From Acidimicrobiia bacterium (GTDB taxonomy: Bacteria; Actinomycetota; Acidimicrobiia; Spongiisociales; Spongiisociaceae), in assembly GCA_009841105.1 (NCBI GenBank), contig VXMM01000002.1:121850-185849 (forward strand): 64,000 bases of DNA, in the 5' to 3' direction. Shown piece after piece: positions 35,377 to 42,890 of the stretch. The notes under the pieces were generated by a model, which ran no database searches, was not told where the DNA came from, and was given only the letters and a program-made list of their open reading frames with translations. A program made the position numbers and the translations under genes. Position 1 is the first letter of the stretch. Every line of letters starts with the position of its first letter.

Positions 35377-35401
35377 CATCCTCCCTGAATCATGGAGGAT
35401 G
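35377..35401 (+). promoter_or_regulatory. Shine-Dalgarno-sequestering hairpin
   Basis: CATCCTCC (35377-35384) and GGAGGATG (35394-35401) form a perfect 8-bp inverted repeat with a 9-nt loop. The 3' arm is the Shine-Dalgarno sequence GGAGG of btuF plus the next bases. A hairpin here would block translation, making it a plausible expression platform for the riboswitch 70 nt upstream. Confidence 0.7.
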
Positions 35402-35407
35402 TTTCTC

Positions 35408-36487
35408 TTGCAAGGAAAACACCTAACACGCCTACTCCTCGCCGCACTGCTCCTAATCGCAGGCGCCTGCGGCGGCGAGGCCCAGGACACCACTACCCAA
35501 CCCGAGGCCACGGCCGCCTCGACGAGCCCGACGACCACGGTTGCGGCGACAACGACGACCGCCGCCCCAACCACAACGGCCGCTCCGGCCACCACGCAAG
35601 CATCTACCACCACGACCACCGAGGCTCCGACAACCACGGTCGCGCCGACCACGACCACCACCGCGGTTCCGGCCTTCCCGGTCACCGTCGCCGGGGTTGT
35701 CATTCCGGAACGGCCGGCGGCCATCGTCTCGCTGTCGCCTACCGCCACCGAGATGCTGTTCGCGGTCGGGGCCGGAGACCAGGTGATCGCGGTGGACGAG
35801 TTCTCCAACTACCCACCCGAAGCGCCGGTCACCGAACTGAGCGGCTTCCGTCCCAACCTCGAAGCGATCGCCGCCTACGGCCCGGACCTGGTGGTGATGT
35901 CCGGGAACCCCGAGGAGATCGCGTCCGGTCTCGAAGCCCTGGGCATCCCCGTGCTCATACACGAAGCTGCGCTGAGCCTGGAAGACGCCTACCGGCAGAT
36001 GCGCCAGACAGGGGCGGCCACGGGACACTCCGGTGCGGCCGAGGAACTCGTCGCTTCCATTCAGGAGGAGATCGCCGGTCTCGTCGATCGGTACGCCGAC
36101 CCCGACCTCGGCCTCACCTATTACCACGAGATCTCGGACACGTTCTTCTCCGCTACCTCCAGCACCTTCATCGGCACCGTCTACAGCCTCTTCGGGCTGG
36201 AGAACATCGCGGATGCGGCCGATCCCGACGGATACGGCTACCCGCAACTGTCGGCGGAGTACATACTCGAAGCCGATCCCGACATCATCTTCTACGGCTG
36301 CGCCATCTGGTGCGGGACCACAGCCGACTCGATCGCCGAGCGGCCGGGATGGAGCGAGTTGCAGGCCGTCGGCAGCGGGTACCTCTTCGAGGTGGACGAC
36401 GACATCTCCAGCCGTTGGGGGCCGAGGTTGATCGAGTTCGTCAGGCTCATCGGCCAGACCCTCCAAACCCTGTCCGAGGCCGGTTGA
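35408..36487 (+). CDS. btuF: Cobalamin-binding lipoprotein (BtuF-like) of an ABC importer
   Basis: A substrate-binding lipoprotein of about 359 residues. Signal peptide and lipobox (LLIAGACGG) are followed by a striking Thr/Ala/Pro linker of about 65 residues, then a class III (helical-backbone) binding fold (IVSLSPTATEMLFAVGAGDQV, AYGPDLVVMSGNPEEIA, LEADPDIIFYGCAIWC). Cobalamin is inferred from the riboswitch and from cobO downstream; siderophore or heme would be the alternative for the family. The TTG at 35408 is preferred because GGAGG lies 9 nt upstream; an ATG at 35399 directly abuts that Shine-Dalgarno sequence. Confidence 0.85.
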   Translation: MQGKHLTRLLLAALLLIAGACGGEAQDTTTQPEATAASTSPTTTVAATTTTAAPTTTAAPATTQASTTTTTEAPTTTVAPTTTTTAVPAFPVTVAGVVIPERPAAIVSLSPTATEMLFAVGAGDQVIAVDEFSNYPPEAPVTELSGFRPNLEAIAAYGPDLVVMSGNPEEIASGLEALGIPVLIHEAALSLEDAYRQMRQTGAATGHSGAAEELVASIQEEIAGLVDRYADPDLGLTYYHEISDTFFSATSSTFIGTVYSLFGLENIADAADPDGYGYPQLSAEYILEADPDIIFYGCAIWCGTTADSIAERPGWSELQAVGSGYLFEVDDDISSRWGPRLIEFVRLIGQTLQTLSEAG

Positions 36488-36493
36488 GCAGCG

Positions 36494-37537
36494 ATGAGCG
36501 ATCCGGCCACGGGTCTCGAGCCTGTCCGCCTCCGGTGGGGCTGGCTGGTTGCGATGGTGGTCCTGCTCCTGGCCGCCATGCTGGCGGGGATCACGGTGGG
36601 GCCCGCCGGGATAGACCCCGGGCAGGTGATCGGCGAGTTACTCGGCGTCGGGCTGGCGGGCAGGCCCTCGACGCTCACATCGATCCAGCAGGCGATCATC
36701 TGGGAGATCCGCCTCCCCAGGGTGGCCCTCGGCGGCCTCGTTGGTGGTCTACTCTCGCTGGCCGGCGCTTCCTACCAGGGGGTGTTCCGGAACCCCCTGG
36801 CCGACCCCTACCTCCTCGGGGTCGCGGCCGGCGGCGGCCTCGGGGCTACGGTGGTGATCGCCATGATCCCGGGCGCCGGCTCCATCCTGCTGCCTCTGGC
36901 TGCCTTCGTCGGCGCCTCGGTTGCCGTCGCCCTCACCTACGCTGTGGGCCGCTCGATCGGTGGACGGAGCGCCGTGTCGCTCATCCTGGCCGGGGTGGCG
37001 GTGGCGGCCTTCTTCACGGCCGTCCAGACCTACATCCTGCAGCGCAATGCCGACACCATCCGCCAGGTCTACTCGTGGATCCTCGGCCTGCTGGCCACCA
37101 CCGGATGGCGTGAGGTGCTGGTGCTGATTCCCTACGCGGCCGTGTGCGGCACCGGGCTGGTGTTGCACCGGCGGCTGCTCGACGTCATGAGCGTGGGAGA
37201 CGAGGAGGTGGACAGCCTGGGCATCTCCGCCCTGCGGGTGAGGACGACGGTGGTGGTCCTCGCCACCCTGGCCACAGCCGCCGCAGTGGCGGTGAGCGGG
37301 TTGATCGGATTCGTCGGTATCGTGATCCCCCATACCGTCAGGCTGCTCGTAGGCGTCAGCTACCGCTCGCTGATACCTATATCCGCGATCGCCGGAGCGG
37401 CCTTCCTCATCCTCGCCGACCTAGCGGCCCGCACGGTCGCCAGCCCAGCCGAACTACCGATCGGGGTGATAACCGCCTTCGTCGGCGCCCCCTTCTTCAT
37501 GGTCGTACTGCGCACCAGCCGGAGGTATGTGGCATGA
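36494..37537 (+). CDS. btuC: FecCD/BtuC-family importer permease
   Basis: A polytopic permease of 347 residues in the iron-siderophore/B12 (FecCD) family, with about ten transmembrane segments. Landmarks are IWEIRLPRVALGGLVGGLLS near the start, ASYQGVFRNPLADPYLLGV (a strong family motif with NPLADP-LLG), GFVGIVIPHTVRLLVG (permease motif before the ATPase-contact loop) and LPIGVITAFVGAPFFMVVLR at the end. It follows btuF by 6 bp and overlaps btuD by ATGA. Confidence 0.92.
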   Translation: MSDPATGLEPVRLRWGWLVAMVVLLLAAMLAGITVGPAGIDPGQVIGELLGVGLAGRPSTLTSIQQAIIWEIRLPRVALGGLVGGLLSLAGASYQGVFRNPLADPYLLGVAAGGGLGATVVIAMIPGAGSILLPLAAFVGASVAVALTYAVGRSIGGRSAVSLILAGVAVAAFFTAVQTYILQRNADTIRQVYSWILGLLATTGWREVLVLIPYAAVCGTGLVLHRRLLDVMSVGDEEVDSLGISALRVRTTVVVLATLATAAAVAVSGLIGFVGIVIPHTVRLLVGVSYRSLIPISAIAGAAFLILADLAARTVASPAELPIGVITAFVGAPFFMVVLRTSRRYVA

Positions 37538-38313
37538 GCGTGGTCATCGACCGGCTCTCTGTCACCTACTCGCCGGGTGCGCCCGTGCTGAGGGAGCTGA
37601 GCCTCAGCGTGACCGCCGGAGAGTGGCTGGGACTGTTGGGGCCGAACGGCGCCGGCAAGTCGACGTTGCTGAAGGCGATCGCCGGTCTCGTGGATCACAC
37701 GGGATCGATCCGCCTGCGTGGAGTCGACACCGCTTCGATCCGCCACCGCGACCGCGCCCGATGCGTGGCGTTCGTGCCCCAGGAACCGGTTATACCGCCG
37801 GGGATGACAGTCGCCGAGTACGTCCTGCTGGGCCGCACGCCCCACCTTCCGTACCTCGGGACCGAGGGCCGCCACGATCTGTCGGTGGCTTCCTCGGCTC
37901 TCAGCCTTCTGAATCTCGAGCAGTTCGCCAACCGCAGCATGGCCGCATTGAGCGGGGGGGAGCGCCGCCGGGTGGTCCTGGCGAGGGCCATCGCCCAGCA
38001 GGCCGACATCCTGCTGCTGGACGAGCCGACCGGCGCCCTCGATATCGGGCAAGGACAGAACGCCCTGGAGTTGATCGGCTACCTGCGCGCGGAGCGCCCG
38101 ATGACGATCATCACCGCCATGCACGACCTGACCCTCGCTGGACAGTTCGCCGATCGCCTCCTGCTGATGGCGGGCGGGCGGATAGTCGCCGAGGGTCCCG
38201 CTCAGCAGGTCCTCACCGCTGAGTACATAAGAGAGTTCTACCAAGCAAACGTCGAGGTAGTCAGCGTCAACAGTGGCGTGGCCGTCCTCCCGATCAGGAA
38301 CGGTGCGAGATGA
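37534..38313 (+). CDS. btuD: FecE/BtuD-type importer ATPase
   Basis: The ATP-binding subunit of the importer; 259 residues. Walker A GPNGAGKSTLLKAIAGL, signature LSGGERRRVVLARA, Walker B ILLLDEPTGALDI and the switch His in AMHDLTLAGQF are intact. The ATG at 37534 overlaps the permease stop and the end overlaps cobO (ATGA), so btuFCD-cobO is one coupled operon downstream of the riboswitch. Confidence 0.93.
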   Translation: MSVVIDRLSVTYSPGAPVLRELSLSVTAGEWLGLLGPNGAGKSTLLKAIAGLVDHTGSIRLRGVDTASIRHRDRARCVAFVPQEPVIPPGMTVAEYVLLGRTPHLPYLGTEGRHDLSVASSALSLLNLEQFANRSMAALSGGERRRVVLARAIAQQADILLLDEPTGALDIGQGQNALELIGYLRAERPMTIITAMHDLTLAGQFADRLLLMAGGRIVAEGPAQQVLTAEYIREFYQANVEVVSVNSGVAVLPIRNGAR

Positions 38314-38876
38314 GCGAAGCTCCCCGAACAGAAGACCCCCGCCGCCCCGACACCAGGCGAGCACCCTCCGTGGTGCTGGTCAACACCGGAGACGGGAAGG
38401 GGAAGAGCACCGCCGCCATGGGCATGGTGATGCGATCGGTGGCGCGTGGATGGAAGGTCGCCGTGGTCCAGTTCATCAAGTCGGGCAAGTGGAAGGTCGG
38501 CGAGGAGAAGATCGGCCTCCAGCTGGGCGTCGCGTGGGACACCGGCGGGGACGGCTTTTCCTGGGACAGCGAGGACCTGGACCACTCCGCCGAACTGTCC
38601 CGGAAGACATGGGAGATCGGCAAGCATCGCATCGGGGCCGGGCGGCACCGGTTGGTGGTGCTGGACGAGATCACCTATCCGATCAACTGGGGCTGGATAG
38701 ACGTCGAAGAGGTGGTCGAAGCGCTCACCAACCGCCCCTCCGGCGTGAACGTGGTGGTAACGGGCAGGGATGCTCCGGCGCCGCTGATCGAGATTGCCGA
38801 CACCGTCACCGAGATGCGTCCCGTCAAGCATGCCTACGACCAAGGCATCCGCGCTATCCGCGGTATCGACTTCTAG
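38310..38876 (+). CDS. cobO: Cob(I)yrinic acid a,c-diamide adenosyltransferase (CobO/CobA type)
   Basis: A 188-residue CobA-type ATP:corrinoid adenosyltransferase that attaches the 5'-deoxyadenosyl ligand. The P-loop NTGDGKGKSTAAMGM and VAVVQFIKSGKWKVGE, LVVLDEITYPINWGWI and VVVTGRDAPAPLIEIAD with EMRPVKHAY are the family motifs. Coupled to btuD by ATGA. Placement with the importer fits salvage of incoming corrinoids. Confidence 0.95.
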   Translation: MSEAPRTEDPRRPDTRRAPSVVLVNTGDGKGKSTAAMGMVMRSVARGWKVAVVQFIKSGKWKVGEEKIGLQLGVAWDTGGDGFSWDSEDLDHSAELSRKTWEIGKHRIGAGRHRLVVLDEITYPINWGWIDVEEVVEALTNRPSGVNVVVTGRDAPAPLIEIADTVTEMRPVKHAYDQGIRAIRGIDF

Positions 38877-38891
38877 GGCATGGCCCGGCTG

Positions 38892-39584
38892 TCAACGGCG
38901 TGCCAGCGCCTTCATGGCCTCGCGCCTGCTGAGCGGGGAGAGCCGTTGGTGGTTGGCCTCCACGTAACGGGTCACCGCCTCCGGACGGGTCTTGGAGTAT
39001 TCCCGCAGCGCCCATCCGATCGCCTTGCGCAGGAAGAACTCCTTGCAGGCGATTGACGGTTCGATCACAGTGAACAGTAGGCCTGGGTCCGTACGGTCCT
39101 TGAACCGGAGCTGGGCCAGGATTGCAGTCCGGCGACGCCAGATGTCGTCGTCCCCCGCCCAGCGGAGCAGTACCGGGCGGATGTCATCCGGGTGGGTGGC
39201 GAGCAGGTGACCCATGTGCTTGCCGGCTAGCTGATCCACGTAGTCCCACCAGGCGCCCGTGACGATCATTTCCTCCACCATCGCCAGCCGGTCCGGTCGT
39301 AGCCAGCCACGGTAGGGCAGGGCGTAGGCGAGCTCGATGGCCCCGTAGCGCTGCTCCCGATGGGTGGCCGCCCGCCATGTCTCGAGGACGGTCTCCTCCC
39401 AGGCATCGGGGTCGGTCAGCGGATGGTCTCTGACGACTGCCCCGACCAGGCGCCGCACCTCGGGAACCCGCACCCCATGAAAGGGAAGCTCCGATTTCAT
39501 GTATCGCTGCTGGCCCTCCGCCCGCTCGGGATCCCCGGCAGCGGCAAGGCGGGCGACGAGATCAGCCCTCAGGAGTACGTTCAC
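38892..39584 (-). CDS. DNA alkylation repair protein, AlkD-like
   Basis: A 230-residue HEAT-repeat protein of the DNA-alkylation repair family (AlkC/AlkD type). Characteristic are YMKSELPFHGVRVPEVR, WRAATHREQRYGAIEL, TGAWWDYVDQLAGKHMG and the C-terminal KEFFLRKAIGWALREYSKTRPEAVTRY (seen as FLRKAIGWALREYSKT). AlkD glycosylases remove N3- and N7-alkylpurines. The GTG start at 39584 gives a normal-sized protein; a longer reading to 40148 would cross an odd GC-rich stretch and is rejected. Confidence 0.85.
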   Translation of the reverse strand: MNVLLRADLVARLAAAGDPERAEGQQRYMKSELPFHGVRVPEVRRLVGAVVRDHPLTDPDAWEETVLETWRAATHREQRYGAIELAYALPYRGWLRPDRLAMVEEMIVTGAWWDYVDQLAGKHMGHLLATHPDDIRPVLLRWAGDDDIWRRRTAILAQLRFKDRTDPGLLFTVIEPSIACKEFFLRKAIGWALREYSKTRPEAVTRYVEANHQRLSPLSRREAMKALARR

Positions 39585-40013
39585 ACGGCGGGATTGTGGC
39601 AGGCAGCGATGCCGGCCCAGGACGATGGAACCCGGTTCCAGTGCCCCAAACAGGCAAGAACGCGAAAATCGCGCCAAACCGGGCCTCCGCGCCGGGCCCT
39701 GCCCCCGCCACCACCTGTCCTTGGCTCGGGGCGCGTTGGGCCATACCCGGGTTGGGGCCGGGCGACGGCGGGTTCGCCCCTTTGGAGCCTGTGAATGTTC
39801 CCTGCGGGCCGGCCGTTCCGATCGGTTTTGCGTCATCGGCCGGTGTAGGTGCTTGGCGATAAGCAACGTATAGCGGGGGTGTGAAAGATTCAACCCTCTT
39901 GTCCGATCCTCCTGATCCGACCACTCCTCCTCTAGCGAGCACCCTCGCAGTTGCGACAACTCTCCGGTCGGCAGATGGCAACTTGGAAACGGCAACTCGT
40001 AGACTCTCCGCCC
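39585..40013. other. 429-bp non-coding stretch, unexplained
   Basis: Very GC-rich in its first two thirds, with frames on both strands that encode only low-complexity Gly/Pro/Ala sequence without motifs (for example the minus-strand frame to 39981). The last part (about 39830-40013) is AT-richer and could contain the promoter for the small gene at 40014. Nothing certain is seen; a family repeat is possible. Confidence 0.4.
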
Positions 40014-40154
40014 ATGAAGTTCCGAACTGTCCTGGTGGTAGCCCTGGTGGCGACAGCTGCCGCCGCGGTCACCTCCTGGAGGTTGCGCGCCGCGGCTTAC
40101 ACGAAGCCCCCCGCCGCACCAGGCACCTGGCATCCGATCGTGCGCCATCAGTGA
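40014..40154 (+). CDS. Small single-span membrane protein
   Basis: A 46-residue protein starting MKFRTVLVVALVATAAAAVT, a predicted N-terminal membrane helix, then WRLRAAAYTKPPAAPGTW. No family recognised. The stop codon overlaps the GTG start of the next gene (GTGA), a coupling pattern that supports both as real. Possibly a membrane anchor or assembly partner for the product of the next gene. Confidence 0.5.
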   Translation: MKFRTVLVVALVATAAAAVTSWRLRAAAYTKPPAAPGTWHPIVRHQ

Positions 40155-40897
40155 CCCGTCGAGTCGCCCTCCACACGGAAGGCGATCGGAGCAACCGGGT
40201 TATCCGGGTGCTCCAGGCGGACCCCCGCATCGAGATCGGCCGGATACAGACCGACCCGGACGCCGACGGACCCCCGAAGTCGGTGGCCGGCTGGGACGTG
40301 CTCGCAGTTGACGCCGTGACCGGCGCCTCCCGCCCGCTGGTCGAGGAGGCAGTTGCTCTAGGCATTCCGGTGGTGGTTGCCGCCGATCTACCGCCCGGCT
40401 TCGCCGCTGTCCCGGAGGCCACGATCGTCGGCGGAGCCGGGAGCGGGGCGGGCCTGGCCGCCGCGCTGGCCATGTCGATGCTTCCCCGGTCGGCCGAGCC
40501 GCTCGGGACTCGTCTTGCGTGGACCGTGTCCGGCCGGCCGCTCCGGGCCGGGCGTGCCGTGACCTTTCCCGAGCCGGTGGGATCCCTGTGGGCAGGCTGG
40601 GGGGAGAACCCTCTCCCCTGGTCGGATGTGGCCAGCTGCCCGGCACCCACCGACTCGGCCTGGAAGGCGGTGCGGGTCGATCTCGAGTTCCGCGACACCG
40701 AAGGGTCCGGGTCCCTGGTCCACGGCGTTGCGGACGAGGGGAGATTCCTCGATGCGGTGTGCTTCGGAGCGGCCATCCTCGCCGCCGCGTGGGGTGCCTA
40801 CCCACCGGGCGTCAGCGGGCCCGGTGATCCGGACGGTGTCTTCGTGCGGCTAGCCCAAGACGCTGGCATGCAGGTGGCTCGGTTCGCCGCCGCTTAG
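40151..40897 (+). CDS. Hypothetical Rossmann-like protein
   Basis: A 248-residue protein with GTG start overlapping the preceding small gene. The N-terminal segment (VALHTEGDRSNRVIRVLQ, then GWDVLAVDAVTG and VALGIPVVVAADLP) looks like the first half of an NAD(P)- or nucleotide-binding Rossmann fold, although no clear GxGxxG is visible at the usual place. Conserved-looking VVGGAGSGAGLAAALAMS follows. The C-terminal half (EDEGRFLDAVCFGAAILAAAWG-like) resembles the substrate domain of saccharopine dehydrogenase-like proteins. Function unknown. Confidence 0.6.
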   Translation: MTRRVALHTEGDRSNRVIRVLQADPRIEIGRIQTDPDADGPPKSVAGWDVLAVDAVTGASRPLVEEAVALGIPVVVAADLPPGFAAVPEATIVGGAGSGAGLAAALAMSMLPRSAEPLGTRLAWTVSGRPLRAGRAVTFPEPVGSLWAGWGENPLPWSDVASCPAPTDSAWKAVRVDLEFRDTEGSGSLVHGVADEGRFLDAVCFGAAILAAAWGAYPPGVSGPGDPDGVFVRLAQDAGMQVARFAAA

Positions 40898-41018
40898 CGT
40901 TCCGTCCTTGAGGCCGAGCGCGTCACCAGTGGCGCCCTGAACCCCAGGAACACAACAGCAACCATGACGCCCTGTTCCTCGGGTTGTATCGGACGCAGAC
41001 CACAGCCGGACCGACCCA

Positions 41019-41885
41019 TCACAGTCGAGGATCGATCCGCTCCTCGAGGGAGAAGGCGACTAGGGCGAACCCCAGCGACGCCATCATTATCAGTAGCCCG
41101 GGCGGGAGCACCCACCACTTCCATGCCGGAGTCAGGAAGGCGAGTCGTTCTTGGGCCCAGAACAGGGTCGATCCCCAGCTCTTCTGGATGGGATCCCCGA
41201 GACCGAGGAAGCTCAGGGCGGCTTCCAACAGGATCGCGTTCGAGACCGCTCGGACGAACGAGCCTGTGGCGAGTAGCGCCGTCCGGGGAACGATATGCCG
41301 CAATATGGTCCAGCGGTCCGGCGCCCCCATCGAACGGGCCGCCAACACGTGCTCGCGGGACCGCAGCGACAGCACCTGCGACCGGATGACCCGGGCCGGT
41401 TCGGCCCAGATGAGCACGCCTATCACCAGGATGGTGTTCAGGAGGCTCCGGCCCAGGTAGGCCGCCAGCACGATCAGCAGGGGCAGGAACGGCAGGACCA
41501 GGATCATGTCGACGCCCCGCATCATGACCGACCCCAAACGCCTCGGGTAGTAGCCGGCAACGACCCCGACCGCTGTTCCGATGAGAAGGGCTACGGCGGC
41601 CGCGACTATCCCGACCGTCAGCGACACACGTGCTCCAAAGATCATTTCCGAGAGCAGGTCCTGGCCGATGTCGTTGGTCCCGAGGAGGTGGTCCCAACTT
41701 GGCGACAGGAACGGTCTGGCAACCCGTTCGGTGGGGTCGTAGGGCGCCAGCCAAGGAGCGAGCACCGCCGCGGATACCAACGCTCCCACGATGACCACTC
41801 CGGTGAGCCCCAACAAAGAGGAGAGCCGCGAGCTCCGCAGCGCGGTCCGCGTAGTTGCCCGCTGCCGGTGGCCGGTTACCGTCAT
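41019..41885 (-). CDS. Dipeptide/oligopeptide-type ABC permease, DppC-like
   Basis: A 288-residue permease of the DppC/OppC group with six expected membrane segments. The N-terminal HLLGTNDIGQDLLSEMIFGARVSL is the family hallmark (H-x-L-G-T-D-x-x-G-R-D), and EAALSFLGLGDPIQKSWG and the EAA-type loop are present (WAEPARVIRSQVLSLR). Its start overlaps the DppB-like stop by ATGA. It is the last gene of the importer operon and is preceded on the left by the convergent 40151 gene. Confidence 0.9.
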   Translation of the reverse strand: MTVTGHRQRATTRTALRSSRLSSLLGLTGVVIVGALVSAAVLAPWLAPYDPTERVARPFLSPSWDHLLGTNDIGQDLLSEMIFGARVSLTVGIVAAAVALLIGTAVGVVAGYYPRRLGSVMMRGVDMILVLPFLPLLIVLAAYLGRSLLNTILVIGVLIWAEPARVIRSQVLSLRSREHVLAARSMGAPDRWTILRHIVPRTALLATGSFVRAVSNAILLEAALSFLGLGDPIQKSWGSTLFWAQERLAFLTPAWKWWVLPPGLLIMMASLGFALVAFSLEERIDPRL

Positions 41886-42856
41886 GAGGTCCTCGTCCTC
41901 GGATCGATCAGCGGATAGAGCAGGTCGGCGAGTAGGTTCGCCGCCAGCACCGCCGCCGTAAACACGAGGAAGGCGGCTTGCATAACCGGGTAATCGCGGC
42001 CTGACACCGCGTCGAACACCATGCGTCCTAGTCCGGGGTAGGAGAACACCGTCTCGACTATCACCGTGCCCCCGAAAGCGAACCCGAGCCGGAGGGCGAG
42101 CACGGTGACCACCGGGGCTATGGCGTTCCGGGCGACGTGCCCAAACAGCACCCTCCGCTCGTCTGCGCCCTTAGCACGCGCCGTGCGGATGTAGTCCTCC
42201 CTCAGCGTTTCCAGCATCGAGTACCGCATCGTCATGTACACACCGGGTGTCGCCAGGATCGACAGGGTGGCCGCCGGCAGGATGGCGTGACGGACGATGT
42301 CCCAGGTGTGTGCCCACCCGACGAGGTCGGACGCGCTCGTCACCGCGCCGGACGACGGCAGCAGGCGCCACTGGACGGCGAAGATCGAGATGAGGACCAT
42401 GCCCAACCAGAAGGAGGGCAGGGACTCGATCGAGATCATCCCGGACAGCATCCCCAGGTCGATCTTGGTGCCCCTCCGCCACGCCGAAATGGCCCCGAGG
42501 ACCACCCCAACCACCGCCGACACGATGAACGACAACCCCGTGATCAGCAAGGTCCACGGGAGCCGATCCCAGATCATGTCGACGATGGGCCGGCTCGATC
42601 GGAACGAGTACCCGAAGTCCCCGGTGAAAATGTCCCCCCAGTAGCGGAGGTACTGCTTCCAGAGCGCTGCGTCCAAGCCCACGCGGGCCATGATCTCCGC
42701 CCGCTGGTCGGCGCTGAGCAGCCCGACGTCCACCCCTGCGATGAGGGTCAGAGGGCTCCCGGGCATGAGCCTGGGAAGCAGGAAGTTCAGGGTCACCGCC
42801 ACCACCACGACAACCCCGTACTGGGTGAGTCGACGGATGTCGAAGCGCCGTCTCAA
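41882..42856 (-). CDS. Dipeptide/oligopeptide-type ABC permease, DppB-like
   Basis: A 324-residue permease of the DppB family with the expected QYGVVVVVAVTLNFLLPRLMPG opening, a GLDAALWKQYLRYWGDIFTGDFGYSF block (seen as KQYLRYWGDIFTGDFGYS) and a C-terminal ETVFSYPGLGRMVFDAV. A TTG at 42856 is proposed as start because it falls just before the first helix and 34 bp after the upstream gene. The longer frame to 42973 would overlap the binding-protein gene. Start certainty is low; function is clear. Confidence 0.85.
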   Translation of the reverse strand: MRRRFDIRRLTQYGVVVVVAVTLNFLLPRLMPGSPLTLIAGVDVGLLSADQRAEIMARVGLDAALWKQYLRYWGDIFTGDFGYSFRSSRPIVDMIWDRLPWTLLITGLSFIVSAVVGVVLGAISAWRRGTKIDLGMLSGMISIESLPSFWLGMVLISIFAVQWRLLPSSGAVTSASDLVGWAHTWDIVRHAILPAATLSILATPGVYMTMRYSMLETLREDYIRTARAKGADERRVLFGHVARNAIAPVVTVLALRLGFAFGGTVIVETVFSYPGLGRMVFDAVSGRDYPVMQAAFLVFTAAVLAANLLADLLYPLIDPRTRTS

Positions 42857-42890
42857 CCCGTCAACTCGACCCGACCCGCGGATCCGCGCG

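Noticed and set aside
35399..35401. ATG as the btuF start
   Set aside because: GGAGG ends at the base directly before it, leaving no spacer; the TTG at 35408 has a normal 9-nt distance.
39562..39981. Minus-strand frame of 139 residues across the 39.6-40.0 kb gap
   Set aside because: Low-complexity Gly/Pro/Ala sequence, overlaps the AlkD start, no motif.
40930..41000. Terminator between convergent genes
   Set aside because: aggaaca/tgttcct arms are short with a long loop and no T-run, so a hairpin terminator is not supported.
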